Shown here in pieces: positions 41,221 through 50,098 of a stretch of 64,000 nucleotides of DNA (position 1 is the first letter of the stretch; each line of letters starts with the position of its first letter). The position numbers and the translations under genes are program-made. This stretch comes from Desulfarculales bacterium UBA702 (GTDB taxonomy: Bacteria > Desulfobacterota > Syntrophobacteria > Syntrophobacterales > Syntrophobacteraceae): contig DBMI01000115.1 in the NCBI GenBank assembly GCA_002298165.1, positions 7,823-71,822 of the forward strand, in the 5' to 3' direction. The notes under the pieces are model-generated. The model was not told the origin of the DNA. It did not search any database and saw nothing but the letters and a program-made list of their open reading frames with translations.

Positions 41221-43641
41221 ATGAAAAAATCAGCCTTACAACAGGGCGAAGCCCCCAGGATCGGCGTCTATATCTGCCACTGCGGATTGAATATCGCCAG
41301 GACAGTGGACTGCCCGAAAGTTGCGGAACTCAGCGCCGCAATCCCTGACGTTATCGTCTCGCGGGATGTCCAGTATGCGTGCTCGGAGCCGGGCCAGCAA
41401 AGCATCAAGGAAGATATATTCGAGCACGGCCTGAACCGCGTGGTTATCGCGTCCTGCTCGCCGAGGCTCCACGAGCCGACCTTCCGCCAGATGATTGAAA
41501 GCGCCGGTCTTAACCCATATCTGCTTGAGATGGCAAATCTTCGGGAGCACTGCAGTTGGGTTCATATAAATGAGCCTGAAGCGGCTACCGCAAAGGCGCT
41601 AGACCTGGTGCGGATGGCGGTTGCGCGGGCAAGGTCATTGGAGCCGCTCCAGGGGAGCATAATTCCCCTCACCAAAAGGACACTGGTCATCGGGGGCGGG
41701 ATCGCCGGAATTCAGTCGGCGCTCGATCTTGCGGATAACGGATTCGAGGTCGTGCTGGTCGAGAAAAAGCCCTCGATCGGCGGACAAATGGCAAGGCTGG
41801 ATAAAACCTTTCCAACCATGGACTGCTCGATCTGAATTCTCGGGCCCAAAATGACGGATGCCGGTCGGCATCCCCGAATCAAGCTCATGACTTTGAGCGA
41901 AGTTATCGACGTAAAAGGCTATGTCGGCAATTTTGAAGTAAAGATCCTCAAGCGCGCTCGCTATGTTTCCGAAAAGGACTGCACGGCGTGCGGCGAATGC
42001 GCCAAGGTCTGCCCCGTGGTGCGCCCCGATGAATTCAACGAAGGCCTATCATCGAGGAAAGCCGTCTACTCTCCATTCCCGCAGGCGGTCCCATCGGCAT
42101 ACGTGATAAATATCAAAGAATGCCTCGGCCACAATCCAGTCGTGTGCGCCAAATGCTCCGAGGTATGCGAGAAAAAATGCATCAACTTCCACATGTCCGA
42201 TGAGGAGGTGGTGGAAAAAGTCGGGAGCATTGTAGTTGCAACCGGCCTGGAACCTTATGATCCAAAGGAACTCGACGAATACAGCTATACGCGCTTTGAA
42301 AACGTGCTAAGCAGTACCGAGTTCGAGCGCCTGGTAAGCGCCGGCGGTCCCTCAAAAGGTGAGCTGATAAGGCCATCCGACCGTAAAATTCCAAAATCGG
42401 TTGGATTTGTGCAGTGCGTGGGCTCCAGGTCGGCCCGAAAAGGCGGCGAATACTGCTCGAATATCTGCTGCATGAACACTATCAAAAGCACGCTGGTGCT
42501 CAAGGAACACTATCCCGATATCGAGATAAAGGTTTTCTACATCGATATACGAGCATTCGGGAAAGGTTTCGAGGACCTCTACCGCAAGAGCCGAAGCCTT
42601 GGAGTCCGGTTCATTCGAGGCTTACCCGGAACGGTTGTCGAGAATGGTGACAGCGGAATCCGGGTTGCAGTCGAGAATACCGCCTCCGGTAAAATCGTCT
42701 GCCACGACCTCGATATGCTTGTACTGGCCGTTGGCTTGCAGCCCTCGAAGACAACCAAAAAGCTCCAGGAAATCCTTGGTTTACAGCTGAGCCCCGACGG
42801 ATATTTCCTCGAAGCCCATCCCAAACTCCAGCCGGTTGATTCCGCCACTAAGGGCGTCTATTTTGCCGGGTGCGCTGAAGGCCCAAAAGATATAAAAGAG
42901 TCTGTTACCCAGGGTTCCGCCTCCGCTGCCCGCGCAATACGTCTCATGCATCGGGGCGAGATCGTCTCAGAGCCTGCAACCGCCGAAGTCGATCCCGAGA
43001 AATGCAAAGCATGCGGAAAGTGCGTTGAAGTCTGCCCTTACGGGGCTATTTCCGCCGACCCCAAGCGGAAAATTCAGGCCCAGATAACCCAGGCCGCCTG
43101 CTCCGGCTGCGGCACCTGCGCCGCTGAGTGCCCATTCGACGCAATCATCATGAACCACTTTACCGACCAGCAGATCGGAAGCCAGGTTGAAACGCTTCTC
43201 GCCGAGCAGCCAGAATCCAAGATTCTCGCATTCGCCTGCAACTGGTGCTCATATGCAGGTGCCGATTACGCCGGCGTATCCAGGCTCCAATACCCCCCGA
43301 ACGTGCGGCTTATCCGAACGATGTGCTCCGGCCGGGTTGACGAGTCCTTCATCTGGGATGCATTCGCCAAGGGCGCACCGATAGTCCTGGTGAGTGGCTG
43401 CCACATCGGCGACTGCCACTATAACGGCGCTAATCTATGGACCCAGAAGAGAATCGAAAGAATCCGCAAGAAAATGTCCAAAATTGGTGTTCGCCCCGAA
43501 AGGCTTCAACTCGAATGGATAAGCGCAGCCGAAGGTGTTCGCTTCGCCAGGGTTATGGAAGGTTTGGAAAAGCTGCGCAGACAGGTTAGCCCGGAGGAAA
43601 TTGCGGAGACGGTGAGAATTCTGAGCGAAAAAGCCCAATAA
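41221..43641 (+). CDS. hdrA: HdrA-MvhD fusion selenoprotein (in-frame TGA at 41833-41835 read as Sec)
   Basis: Heterodisulfide reductase subunit A, the flavoprotein that can split electrons in flavin-based bifurcation. Two ORFs, 41221-41835 and 41851-43641, are in the same frame across one TGA. The join reads TMDCSI-[TGA]-ILGPKM, where HdrA families have Cys (CSICILAPKM), so Sec is expected; HdrA selenoproteins are known in methanogens. Domains in order: N-terminal region (1-145), FAD loop VIGGGIAGIQSALDL, Sec, an inserted CTACGECAKVCPV ferredoxin, a CxxC-rich stretch, the second half of the FAD domain, CKACGKCVEVCP and CSGCGTCAAECP, then an MvhD-type end (CNWCSYAG, CSGR, GCHIGDCHY). Total length is 806 residues counting Sec. 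AGGAAATCATA precedes the start. Annotation tools would split it into two genes. Confidence 0.9.
41836..41880 (+). promoter_or_regulatory. Candidate bacterial SECIS hairpin for the HdrA UGA
   Basis: Just downstream of the TGA, GGATGCC (41856-41862) pairs perfectly with GGCATCC (41867-41873) around the four-base loop GGTC. A partial lower stem is formed by bases near 41836-41843 with CCGAAT (41874-41879). A short stem with a GU-containing apical loop 15-30 bases after UGA is the known SelB-binding pattern in bacteria. It lies inside the coding region, as expected. Confidence 0.75.
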
Positions 43642-43954
43642 TAAAAAGCTCCGTAGGGTGGCAATAATCTTTTTTTGGCAGACGTGCCATGTTTCAATTG
43701 TGGCGTGTCGTTCGATGTAGGGGCAAATGTCATTTGCCCTTACAATATTTGCAAACGGGCAAATGGTGATTTGCCCCTACTGTTTGCTCCCATGGGCAAA
43801 TCATTATTTGCCCCTACATATTTGCCACGACGGGCAAATGATTTTTTGCTCTACCCAACAAAACCACCTCGCCTCGCCTCCGCCTCCGGTTCCAACCTGA
43901 TCAGTATTGAAGTTGTCAGTTTATTTCTCAGGATTTTGGTGCCCGCCCCCTGAT
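43642..43954. other. Intergenic region between hdrA and the Lon-like gene
   Basis: Apart from the palindromic tandem repeat at 43717-43856 I see no gene. The TGGCA/TGCCA inverted repeat near 43677 and the CG-rich stretch around 43870 have no clear role. hdrA (plus) and the Lon-like gene (minus) converge here. Confidence 0.5.
43717..43856. repeat. Four tandem palindromic GGGCAAAT...ATTTGCCC repeat units
   Basis: Four hairpin units begin with GGGCAAAT at 43721, 43757, 43794 and 43832, so the spacing is 36, 37 and 38 bases. Each has an inverted ATTTGCCC-like arm and most end with CCCCTAC. The interspersed bases are short and partly similar (tATTTGC-type), so there are no CRISPR-like spacers. 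This is REP/MITE-like DNA. Confidence 0.75.
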
Positions 43955-43994
43955 AAAAAAGGGCGGCGGCTGCACGACACAGCCCCGCCCTTTA
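43955..43994 (-). terminator. Rho-independent terminator of the Lon-like gene
   Basis: On the minus strand a GC-rich stem of about 14 base pairs with one bulge (arms AAAGGGCGGGGCTG and CAGCC-C-GCCGCCCTTT) is followed by a run of six T. It lies about 20 bases past the stop codon of the Lon-like gene. No T-run follows on the plus strand, so it mainly serves the minus-strand gene. Confidence 0.85.
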
Positions 43995-44014
43995 TTACCA
44001 CCATTCATTCGGAA

Positions 44015-46498
44015 TCAATGATTACAATGCGGACAGCCTGGCTGGCCCTCGTCTTCGCCGGATTTTTTACCTTCGTCGGAATCCTTGCCGAATTTGCGAA
44101 CTATATCGGATATTTCCTTGAGCCTGTCGTCGACCATCCGGTATGCTGTACCTTCCGGGTAGGTACCGTCTTCCTGGAGTTCCCCGGCATCGAGTCCAGT
44201 AAGGACCTGGATCCCTTCCTCGACGGTCCTGACCGGCCAGATATGAAATTTTCCCTCGGCGACCGCGTCGACCACTTCCTGATCGAGCATCAGGTTTCGA
44301 ATGTTCTTCTCCGGCATCATCACACCCTGTTCACCGGTCAGGCCCTTCGCTTTGCAGATGTCGAAGAAGCCTTTAATTTTGTAGTTCACCCCTCCAATGG
44401 GTTGAATTTCGCCTTTCTGGCTGACTGAACCGGTGACGGCGATTCCCTGCTTTATCGGAATGTTCCCAATTGCGCTTATAAGTACGTAGAACTCGGTGCT
44501 CGATGCCGAGTCGCCGTCTATCATCCCGTAGCTCTGCTCGAAGCACAGGGAGGCTGTGAAAGAAATCGGCTTCTTCTGGGCGAAACGTTCGCGGAAAAGG
44601 CTGCTTAGAATCATGAGCCCCTTGGTATGGGTCGCGCCACTCATTTTCGATTCGCGGTCGATCGAGACTGTCCCCTCACGTCCAACGGATACGGTTGCCG
44701 TGACGCGGTTCGGTCTTCCGAACTCATGGTCTCCAGTCATTAGTACCGAGAGGGCGTTTACCTGTCCGACTTTATCGCCCTGCGTCTCGACCCACATTAT
44801 GTCCTTGGTGATGTATTCCTTTACGCGCTCTTCGATCAGATTCGAGCGGTAGATGCGCTTCTTTATCGCTTCTTCAACGTGCCTTCGTTGGATCAGTTCG
44901 GAATTATCAAGTCCCGCAAAGTAGTTGGACTCGCGCAGGAGGTCGGTTATCGTGCCGAGTTCAAGGGTCAGTTTATCCCGGTCCTCGGTAAGTTCGATGC
45001 TGTACTCAAGGACCCTCGCGACACCGGAATTGTCCAGGTGGCGAATTTTATGATCCTTGCAGTAGCGGCTGATCATCCTGGAGCATTCGATTACCTTGTC
45101 GTCCTTGCGATCCATCTGATCGCTCATGTGTGCCTTGACTTTGAAGAGTTTCTGGAACCGATCGTCAAGGCTATAAAGAAGTTGATAGATGTACGGATCG
45201 CCCGTGAGAACTATTTTCACATCAAGCGGGATCGGTTCGGGCCGGATCGTACGGGTGCTGAAAATTCCGTAAAGCTCTCCGAGGTCCTCTATTCTGATTT
45301 CACCGTCCCTCAGCCCTCTTTTGAGGGCTTCGTACGAGATGAACCACTTCAGCAGGTCGAGGGCTTTCATCACCAGATAGCCACCGTTTGCCTTGTGCAG
45401 CGAACCGGGCTTTATCATGGTATGATCTGTAAAAAGCGCTCCGAACCAAGCCTGCCTCTCTATGGTGCCGAAAAGGTTGGGATAGGCGGGATTGGATTCG
45501 ATAACGACCGGCGCGCCCTCGGTCTCGGAATTATCTATGAGCACATTCACATCGTATTTTCGAAAATTTGTTTCCCTGGGAGGAACCGGGAAAGGGCCCG
45601 CAGGCTGCCCCGGAGCTACCTGCTGAGCAGCCTCGGGTTTTTTCTTGAAATCATCGATATTTTCGAGAATATCCTCCTGGGCCTCTTTCAAGTATTCTAG
45701 AACCTGCGGGTCGTCCTGGTACTTCTCTTCGTATGAATCCATCAGTTGGCCGACGACAAATAAAGCGATCTCGTTGTCCAGCTTGCTATGCTTTTCCTTG
45801 AATTCGTTTTCGGCCTCACGAATCTGCTTTATGGCCTCCTTCATTTTCTCATGAAGTTCATCGCTTTTCGCTCGGAGTTCATGCCGTTCTTCTTCACTGA
45901 GATGGCGGAGATCTTCCTGGGTCATCGGCTCCCCTTCTTTGTTCGAAGGGATGATGACCATGCCGACCTGCGAGAACTGGAGTATAAATCCCTGCTCACG
46001 GGCTTCCTGGGAGAGTTCGTCTATGTACTCGCGCCGTTTTTTCTCGAAGGCCTGGTGCACTTCGCCTTCCTTGGCGCGATAATCATCGCTGTCGAATACT
46101 TCGGGGATCTTCGCCTGGAGCGTGTCGATGAACTCGTTCATATCCTTTTTGAGCATCTTGCCGCGGCCCGCGGAAACTTTGAGGCACTTGGGCTTGTCCT
46201 GCTCCTTGAAGTTAAAAACATAACACCAGTCCGGGGGCGTTTCCTGCTGCTTTGCCTGATCTTCTATAAAGGTTTTGGCAATATAAGTGAGGCCGGCCTT
46301 CGAAGGACCTGCAATGAAAATATTATAGCCATGCTCCCTCATTCCCATGCCGAATTTGATGGCATCGATCGCGCGCTCCTGCCCCACTACCCGGTCCTCG
46401 AGGGCTTCAAGGGAAGCGGTCGAATCGAATGAGAGCAGCTCCGGCCCAAAGTGGGCGCGCAGTTCATGCGCAGGCAGTGCCTGGACCTGTTTAGCCAT
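44015..46498 (-). CDS. Lon-like protease with degenerate ATPase motifs (LonB/LonC type)
   Basis: An 827-residue protein of the AAA_32/Lon_C family. The C-terminal proteolytic domain has the catalytic Ser in DGDSASSTEFYV and the Lys in VNYKIKGFFDI, so the dyad is intact. The P-loop region, normally GPSGTGKT, reads GPSKAGLT, and the Walker B-like segment reads GGYLVMKALDLL instead of a hydrophobic stretch ending in Asp. ATP hydrolysis is therefore doubtful. A long charged coiled coil lies at about 150-290 and a CPHC motif ends the protein. ATP-independent LonC proteases with degenerate motifs are known. It probably degrades unfolded proteins. Confidence 0.85.
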   Translation of the reverse strand: MAKQVQALPAHELRAHFGPELLSFDSTASLEALEDRVVGQERAIDAIKFGMGMREHGYNIFIAGPSKAGLTYIAKTFIEDQAKQQETPPDWCYVFNFKEQDKPKCLKVSAGRGKMLKKDMNEFIDTLQAKIPEVFDSDDYRAKEGEVHQAFEKKRREYIDELSQEAREQGFILQFSQVGMVIIPSNKEGEPMTQEDLRHLSEEERHELRAKSDELHEKMKEAIKQIREAENEFKEKHSKLDNEIALFVVGQLMDSYEEKYQDDPQVLEYLKEAQEDILENIDDFKKKPEAAQQVAPGQPAGPFPVPPRETNFRKYDVNVLIDNSETEGAPVVIESNPAYPNLFGTIERQAWFGALFTDHTMIKPGSLHKANGGYLVMKALDLLKWFISYEALKRGLRDGEIRIEDLGELYGIFSTRTIRPEPIPLDVKIVLTGDPYIYQLLYSLDDRFQKLFKVKAHMSDQMDRKDDKVIECSRMISRYCKDHKIRHLDNSGVARVLEYSIELTEDRDKLTLELGTITDLLRESNYFAGLDNSELIQRRHVEEAIKKRIYRSNLIEERVKEYITKDIMWVETQGDKVGQVNALSVLMTGDHEFGRPNRVTATVSVGREGTVSIDRESKMSGATHTKGLMILSSLFRERFAQKKPISFTASLCFEQSYGMIDGDSASSTEFYVLISAIGNIPIKQGIAVTGSVSQKGEIQPIGGVNYKIKGFFDICKAKGLTGEQGVMMPEKNIRNLMLDQEVVDAVAEGKFHIWPVRTVEEGIQVLTGLDAGELQEDGTYPEGTAYRMVDDRLKEISDIVRKFGKDSDEGKKSGEDEGQPGCPHCNH

Positions 46499-46551
46499 GT
46501 GATTTGCGTCCTCCGTTCTGATAGTCGCGTCAGTATATCTTTGAAATCGAT

Positions 46552-46836
46552 TCAGGCTTCGGGTTCTTCTTCCTCGCTCTTTTCTTCGGGAATATCAGCC
46601 TGTCCCAACACTTCCAGTTTGGCCCTTTTCTTGCGGCTCGACGCAGCGGTCTGCAAAACCGTGCGGATGGCATTAATAGTATTTCCGTTCTTGCCGATGA
46701 TCTTGCCCAGATCTTCCTGTGATATTTTAAGTTCGATCAGTATGGTGTCATCCTCTTCCCGCTCACTCAGTTCAACTTCTTCAGGGTGGTCGGCAAGAGA
46801 TTTTATGAGATATTCAGCCAAATCTTTCAGCGCCAC
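46552..46836 (-). CDS. khpA: KH-domain RNA-binding protein KhpA-like
   Basis: A 94-residue protein with a single KH domain: the GxxG loop is visible as IIGKNGNTINAIRTVL, with the family's ALKDLAEYLIKSL start. KhpA/YlqC proteins bind RNA broadly and, in some bacteria, pair with KhpB to control cell size and translation. The C-terminal acidic tail (about 80-94) is an addition. The common neighbours rpsP and rimM are not present here. Confidence 0.88.
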   Translation of the reverse strand: MALKDLAEYLIKSLADHPEEVELSEREEDDTILIELKISQEDLGKIIGKNGNTINAIRTVLQTAASSRKKRAKLEVLGQADIPEEKSEEEEPEA

Positions 46837-46873
46837 TTTCTATCCTCCAAGATGGCCAGTCGGCCGCCGCCGT

Positions 46874-47176
46874 TTAATCGCCTAATTTATCCATAACTGA
46901 TTTGATCTTTTGGCCCGGACTGCCTTTTTTATCCCTGCGGTCGTCTATCCTTATCTGGGTCAGCACCCGCATGGCTCCAGCCTCGAAGCAGCTCTCATGC
47001 ATCAACCGGATGGTTTTCAGAATCTCGTCAAGGTCGCCTGAGATTATGGTCCCCATCGCGGTAAGATGGTATTCCAGAGATGTTGCTTTAAGTACCTTCA
47101 GGGCGTTCGCTACATAGGAGCTAAGGCTGGTATTTTCGACTCCGATTGGTACTATGCTGAGTTCGGCAACCGCCAT
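46874..47176 (-). CDS. MTH1187/YkoF-type thiamine-binding family protein
   Basis: A 100-residue protein with a ferredoxin-like alpha-beta fold typical of the MTH1187 family (formerly DUF77). It begins AVAELSIVPIGVE, and the central HLTAMGTIISGDLDE and late VLTQIRIDDRRD segments are conserved. Family members bind thiamine-like molecules, but the physiological role is unclear. It lies between a sugar isomerase-like gene and khpA. Confidence 0.82.
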   Translation of the reverse strand: MAVAELSIVPIGVENTSLSSYVANALKVLKATSLEYHLTAMGTIISGDLDEILKTIRLMHESCFEAGAMRVLTQIRIDDRRDKKGSPGQKIKSVMDKLGD

Positions 47177-47208
47177 CTGTATTATCCTTTCATCCGTTCA
47201 AAAATAAG

Positions 47209-48072
47209 CTACAGAAGCCCCGCAAATGAATCCATATTCGCGAGAGCCTCGAGGTTCTGATACAGATGTTCTTCCCTGTGAGGCTCCAGCGTAAGCACGG
47301 GCCCCAAACCCTTGGCTTTGAGGAACCCGAAGAGATGATCGAAATCTATGCTGCCCTGCCCCAACGGAAGATGATAATCAAAAGAGCCGTCGTTGTCGTG
47401 CAAATGAATTTCTTTTATATGATTCGCCGTCTCACTCAGCCAATTTTCGAGTCTGGTTTTGGAGAATGCGTGCTGGTGGCCGGTATCCAGGCAGAACCCA
47501 AACCAGGTAGACGCTATTTTATCCAGTATCTCTATATGGAGAGCCGGGTCGTCCTCCCACACGTTTTCGAGGACCACCGGGATGCCCAGTCGTTCCGCCG
47601 GCTCGATAAAACTTTTCCAGAACGAAACGCTGTTTTCGACAAAAGCAGCCCTGTGAGACCGATGATGCCTCGGGTCAAACCCAGTGTGACAAACAACCTG
47701 CTCAGGCCGGACATGCTCCAGGATTTCAAAAAGCCGTACAAGCCTGGACAGCGAAACGTCCCTTATCCGAGGGTCGATACTTCCGGGGCAAAGGTCCCAG
47801 AACGGCCCGTGGGCGGTTACACGGCATCCTGCTTCCCGAATGCGCCCAATTACGGCGGCAATCTCGCTTACCGAGGCATTGTCAAGATCACTGGCCCCAA
47901 AGCCTACTTCTATATTGATGCGCCTTTCCAGAATCAAAGCAAGATAGCGGTGCAGCTGAGTCCATGGCATATTCACGAAAACACGCCCCAGTACGCCGCG
48001 CCCACTCTTATCCGAGTCCACCACTTCTTTTCTTTCGGGCTGATGCCCGGATCCGTTGATAAAACTCACCAT
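47209..48072 (-). CDS. TIM-barrel sugar phosphate isomerase/epimerase-like protein
   Basis: A 287-residue protein of the AP-endonuclease-2/xylose-isomerase-like TIM barrel family. Likely metal-binding residues are seen in HTGFDPRHH, VVLENVWEDD, FCLDTGHQHAF, EIHLHDNDGSFDYH and LGQGSIDF. Members include sugar epimerases, isomerases and endonuclease IV; the sequence does not say which. It stands at the head of a minus-strand series with the thiamine-binding protein and khpA. Confidence 0.78.
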   Translation of the reverse strand: MVSFINGSGHQPERKEVVDSDKSGRGVLGRVFVNMPWTQLHRYLALILERRINIEVGFGASDLDNASVSEIAAVIGRIREAGCRVTAHGPFWDLCPGSIDPRIRDVSLSRLVRLFEILEHVRPEQVVCHTGFDPRHHRSHRAAFVENSVSFWKSFIEPAERLGIPVVLENVWEDDPALHIEILDKIASTWFGFCLDTGHQHAFSKTRLENWLSETANHIKEIHLHDNDGSFDYHLPLGQGSIDFDHLFGFLKAKGLGPVLTLEPHREEHLYQNLEALANMDSFAGLL

Positions 48073-48497
48073 TAACCGCTGCTATGTCAATCCAGTTATG
48101 GAGAATTGAAATACTCGCACACCAACAGTCGGTCCGCCATCCGTACACACAGCAGCCTTTAACCAATTTAAACTAAAGGCTGTCCGCTCAATAAACACTC
48201 TTCCGAATGCGGCTCAAGTCGGCACGGGGATTCCAAACCGCTGTTGCCCAACCCTTATGGGCACCTATATGAGGTGGCGACGAATATGTCAATTGCATTG
48301 TAAACAGGTTCAGCACAAAGATCCGCGCTCCACGCACCCCGCGCTTGGCAGGCTTCGCCTGAAAAGATATTGATAAATTGGAGATAAACATCTTAAATAC
48401 GCGCATGTTACAGGCATCCGAGTTCGGTCCTTCGAACTTTGAGCCAGTTTAAAAAACTTTTTAACCAGCCCGGCCAAACCGGGTTCCGGATGAAACG
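48073..48497 (+). promoter_or_regulatory. Intergenic region upstream of the tungstate-type permease
   Basis: No gene is supported; a 72-codon minus-strand ORF at 48188-48406 lacks recognisable features. A possible sigma-70 promoter is TTGATA (48370-48375) and TTAAAT (48393-48398), 17 bases apart. A short CCCGG/CCGGG hairpin (48469-48483) lies 14 bases before the permease start and could affect translation. I looked for a molybdenum-cofactor riboswitch-like leader and did not recognise one. Confidence 0.35.
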
Positions 48498-49193
48498 ATG
48501 GATGCAATAACCAGCGGGTTTTACGAAGCTTTTCGGCTGCTTATAACTCTCGATCCTGACGTCCTGGACATCACGTACAGAACGCTCTACGTCTCAGGCA
48601 TAGCAACGTTGATAAGTATTTTGATCGGGATTCCAATCGGCACCGTCCTGGCCCTTACCCGCTTTTTCGGTCGAACATTAACCGTCAGCGTCATAAATTT
48701 CGGAATGGGGCTTCCTCCCGTCGTGGTCGGCTTTTTTACATGGATTTTTCTCATGCGATATGGCCCTTTTGGATCTCTGGGGCTTCTCTACACTCCCACA
48801 GCCATGATAATCGCGCAGGCCATAATTGCTTCACCCATTGTTGCGGGGTTTACTCTTGCCGCCGTGCAGGCGATCAATCCTAAACTCCGCCTTCAAATCC
48901 TTTCCCTGGGCACCACTCGCCTGCAGTATCTGCTGATCCTGCTATGGGAAGCCCGACTCGGAATACTTGCCGCCATAATTGCCGGTTTCGGCGGCGTCAT
49001 CAGTGAAGTTGGAGCCTCCATGATGGTTGGAGGAAATATCCGCGGCTACACCAGAGTTCTTACAACGGCTACCGTGCTCGAGGTCTCGAAGGGCAGATTC
49101 GAACTCGCCGCGGGGCTAAGTATCATACTCCTGGTGTTGTCATTTTTTATAATGGCCTCTCTAAGCTACCTGCAGCAGCGAGGAAGGCATTAA
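48498..49193 (+). CDS. tupB: Tungstate/molybdate-type ABC transporter permease (TupB-like)
   Basis: A 231-residue inner-membrane permease with about five or six hydrophobic helices and the ABC-coupling segment containing SEVGASMMVGGNIRGYTRVLTTA. It resembles TupB of the tungstate importer; the QAIIASPIVAGFT and FGMGLPPVVVGFF segments are typical. The usual partners, a periplasmic TupA and an ATPase TupC, are not visible nearby. Tungstate would suit an anaerobe with tungsten-dependent formate or aldehyde enzymes. Confidence 0.82.
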   Translation: MDAITSGFYEAFRLLITLDPDVLDITYRTLYVSGIATLISILIGIPIGTVLALTRFFGRTLTVSVINFGMGLPPVVVGFFTWIFLMRYGPFGSLGLLYTPTAMIIAQAIIASPIVAGFTLAAVQAINPKLRLQILSLGTTRLQYLLILLWEARLGILAAIIAGFGGVISEVGASMMVGGNIRGYTRVLTTATVLEVSKGRFELAAGLSIILLVLSFFIMASLSYLQQRGRH

Positions 49194-49248
49194 CAAGACG
49201 GATTCGCTCGATTGACTTCCAATCCGACAGAATCCATGAAGGGTTTTT

Positions 49249-49581
49249 ATGAAGCAATACGTCATTGACCAGCTAAGAGAAGAGGATCATCAAGCGATTA
49301 CCGAATTCTTGAAGAAAAACGCCGATCCAACGGTTTTCAGCGATGTCTTCTGGCTGAACATCCCCGAGAACCTTTATACCGATACCCAGAAAGAACACTC
49401 GGAATGCCCCCCATTCTATTTCGCGGTTAATCTTTCAGAGGAGAGAGTAGATTTCGAACTGCTCATCCGAAGCCGTCAAATTCTGCGGTGCAGTTGCATC
49501 CACTACGCCGACCGTAGGCAGCGCGAATACATATTGAACTATGCGGATCAAATGCTGGAAGATCTTAATATTAAAATCTGA
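49249..49581 (+). CDS. Hypothetical cytoplasmic protein, unknown function
   Basis: A 110-residue soluble protein I do not recognise. It is rich in charged residues with predicted alpha-beta segments (YVIDQLREEDHQAITEFLKK; FYFAVNLSEERVDFELLIRS) and a CSCIHY motif near residue 83. The length and lack of a signal peptide suggest a cytoplasmic role. It starts about 55 bases after tupB, so cotranscription is possible. The start is preceded by AAGGG. Confidence 0.6.
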   Translation: MKQYVIDQLREEDHQAITEFLKKNADPTVFSDVFWLNIPENLYTDTQKEHSECPPFYFAVNLSEERVDFELLIRSRQILRCSCIHYADRRQREYILNYADQMLEDLNIKI

Positions 49582-49642
49582 TCGAGAAACAGTGTTGGGC
49601 TAGTCTGGGTGCCGGAAATCCAGTTATTTGGGATACGGGCAA

Positions 49643-50080
49643 ATGAAAGAAAATGGAATTGTCAAAGCCGATAAGCTGCTAAGACAACAAGTCTTGGTTG
49701 GCGCGGCAATCTTTTGCATGGCCGGTGCCCTGTTCATTGTGGGTTTATCTAAATACATGGAAGAGATAGTGCAGGTAAGCCGGTCCGACCATATGCAGGC
49801 ACTAAATATGTTTGATTCGCTGCTGACAACGGTTCGAGTTGTTAATTCCGTTCTATCCCTGGTATTCGCGCTATATTTCGCCGACCTGGGGCTGAGGATA
49901 CTGGGAGCCGGGAGGTATCCGCCCGAAGGCATGAGGGTGATCAAAGACACTAAAATTCAGTTCGGCGGGAGTGCCAGAATGATGGCCATCGCCAGCTTCG
50001 CTCTTGCCGTTACGATCCTTTCCACCAATCTTGTTTTGTTTTATATGCGGACCATTTTCGAGGAACTGCTGCAAAAGTGA
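49643..50080 (+). CDS. Hypothetical membrane protein with three helices
   Basis: A protein of about 145 residues with three hydrophobic helices (near 18-40, 65-90 and 115-137) separated by short polar loops. No family was recognised. I start at ATG 49643, because the alternative TTG at 49628 adds five residues with no better ribosome site. It converges with rpe 18 bases later. Confidence 0.6.
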   Translation: MKENGIVKADKLLRQQVLVGAAIFCMAGALFIVGLSKYMEEIVQVSRSDHMQALNMFDSLLTTVRVVNSVLSLVFALYFADLGLRILGAGRYPPEGMRVIKDTKIQFGGSARMMAIASFALAVTILSTNLVLFYMRTIFEELLQK

Positions 50081-50098
50081 TATCAGTTTAGCCGAAAT

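Noticed and set aside
41833..41851. hdrA as two separate genes or a pseudogene
   Set aside because: The frame is intact across the TGA, the residue is a known Sec/Cys site and a SECIS-like hairpin follows, so Sec is the better reading.
43717..43856. Possible CRISPR array
   Set aside because: The units are palindromes with very short, similar gaps and no unique spacers of 30 bases or more, and no cas gene is nearby.
45788..46432. 214-codon plus-strand ORF over the Lon-like gene
   Set aside because: It is an antisense reading of a conserved protease gene, with no recognised domain.
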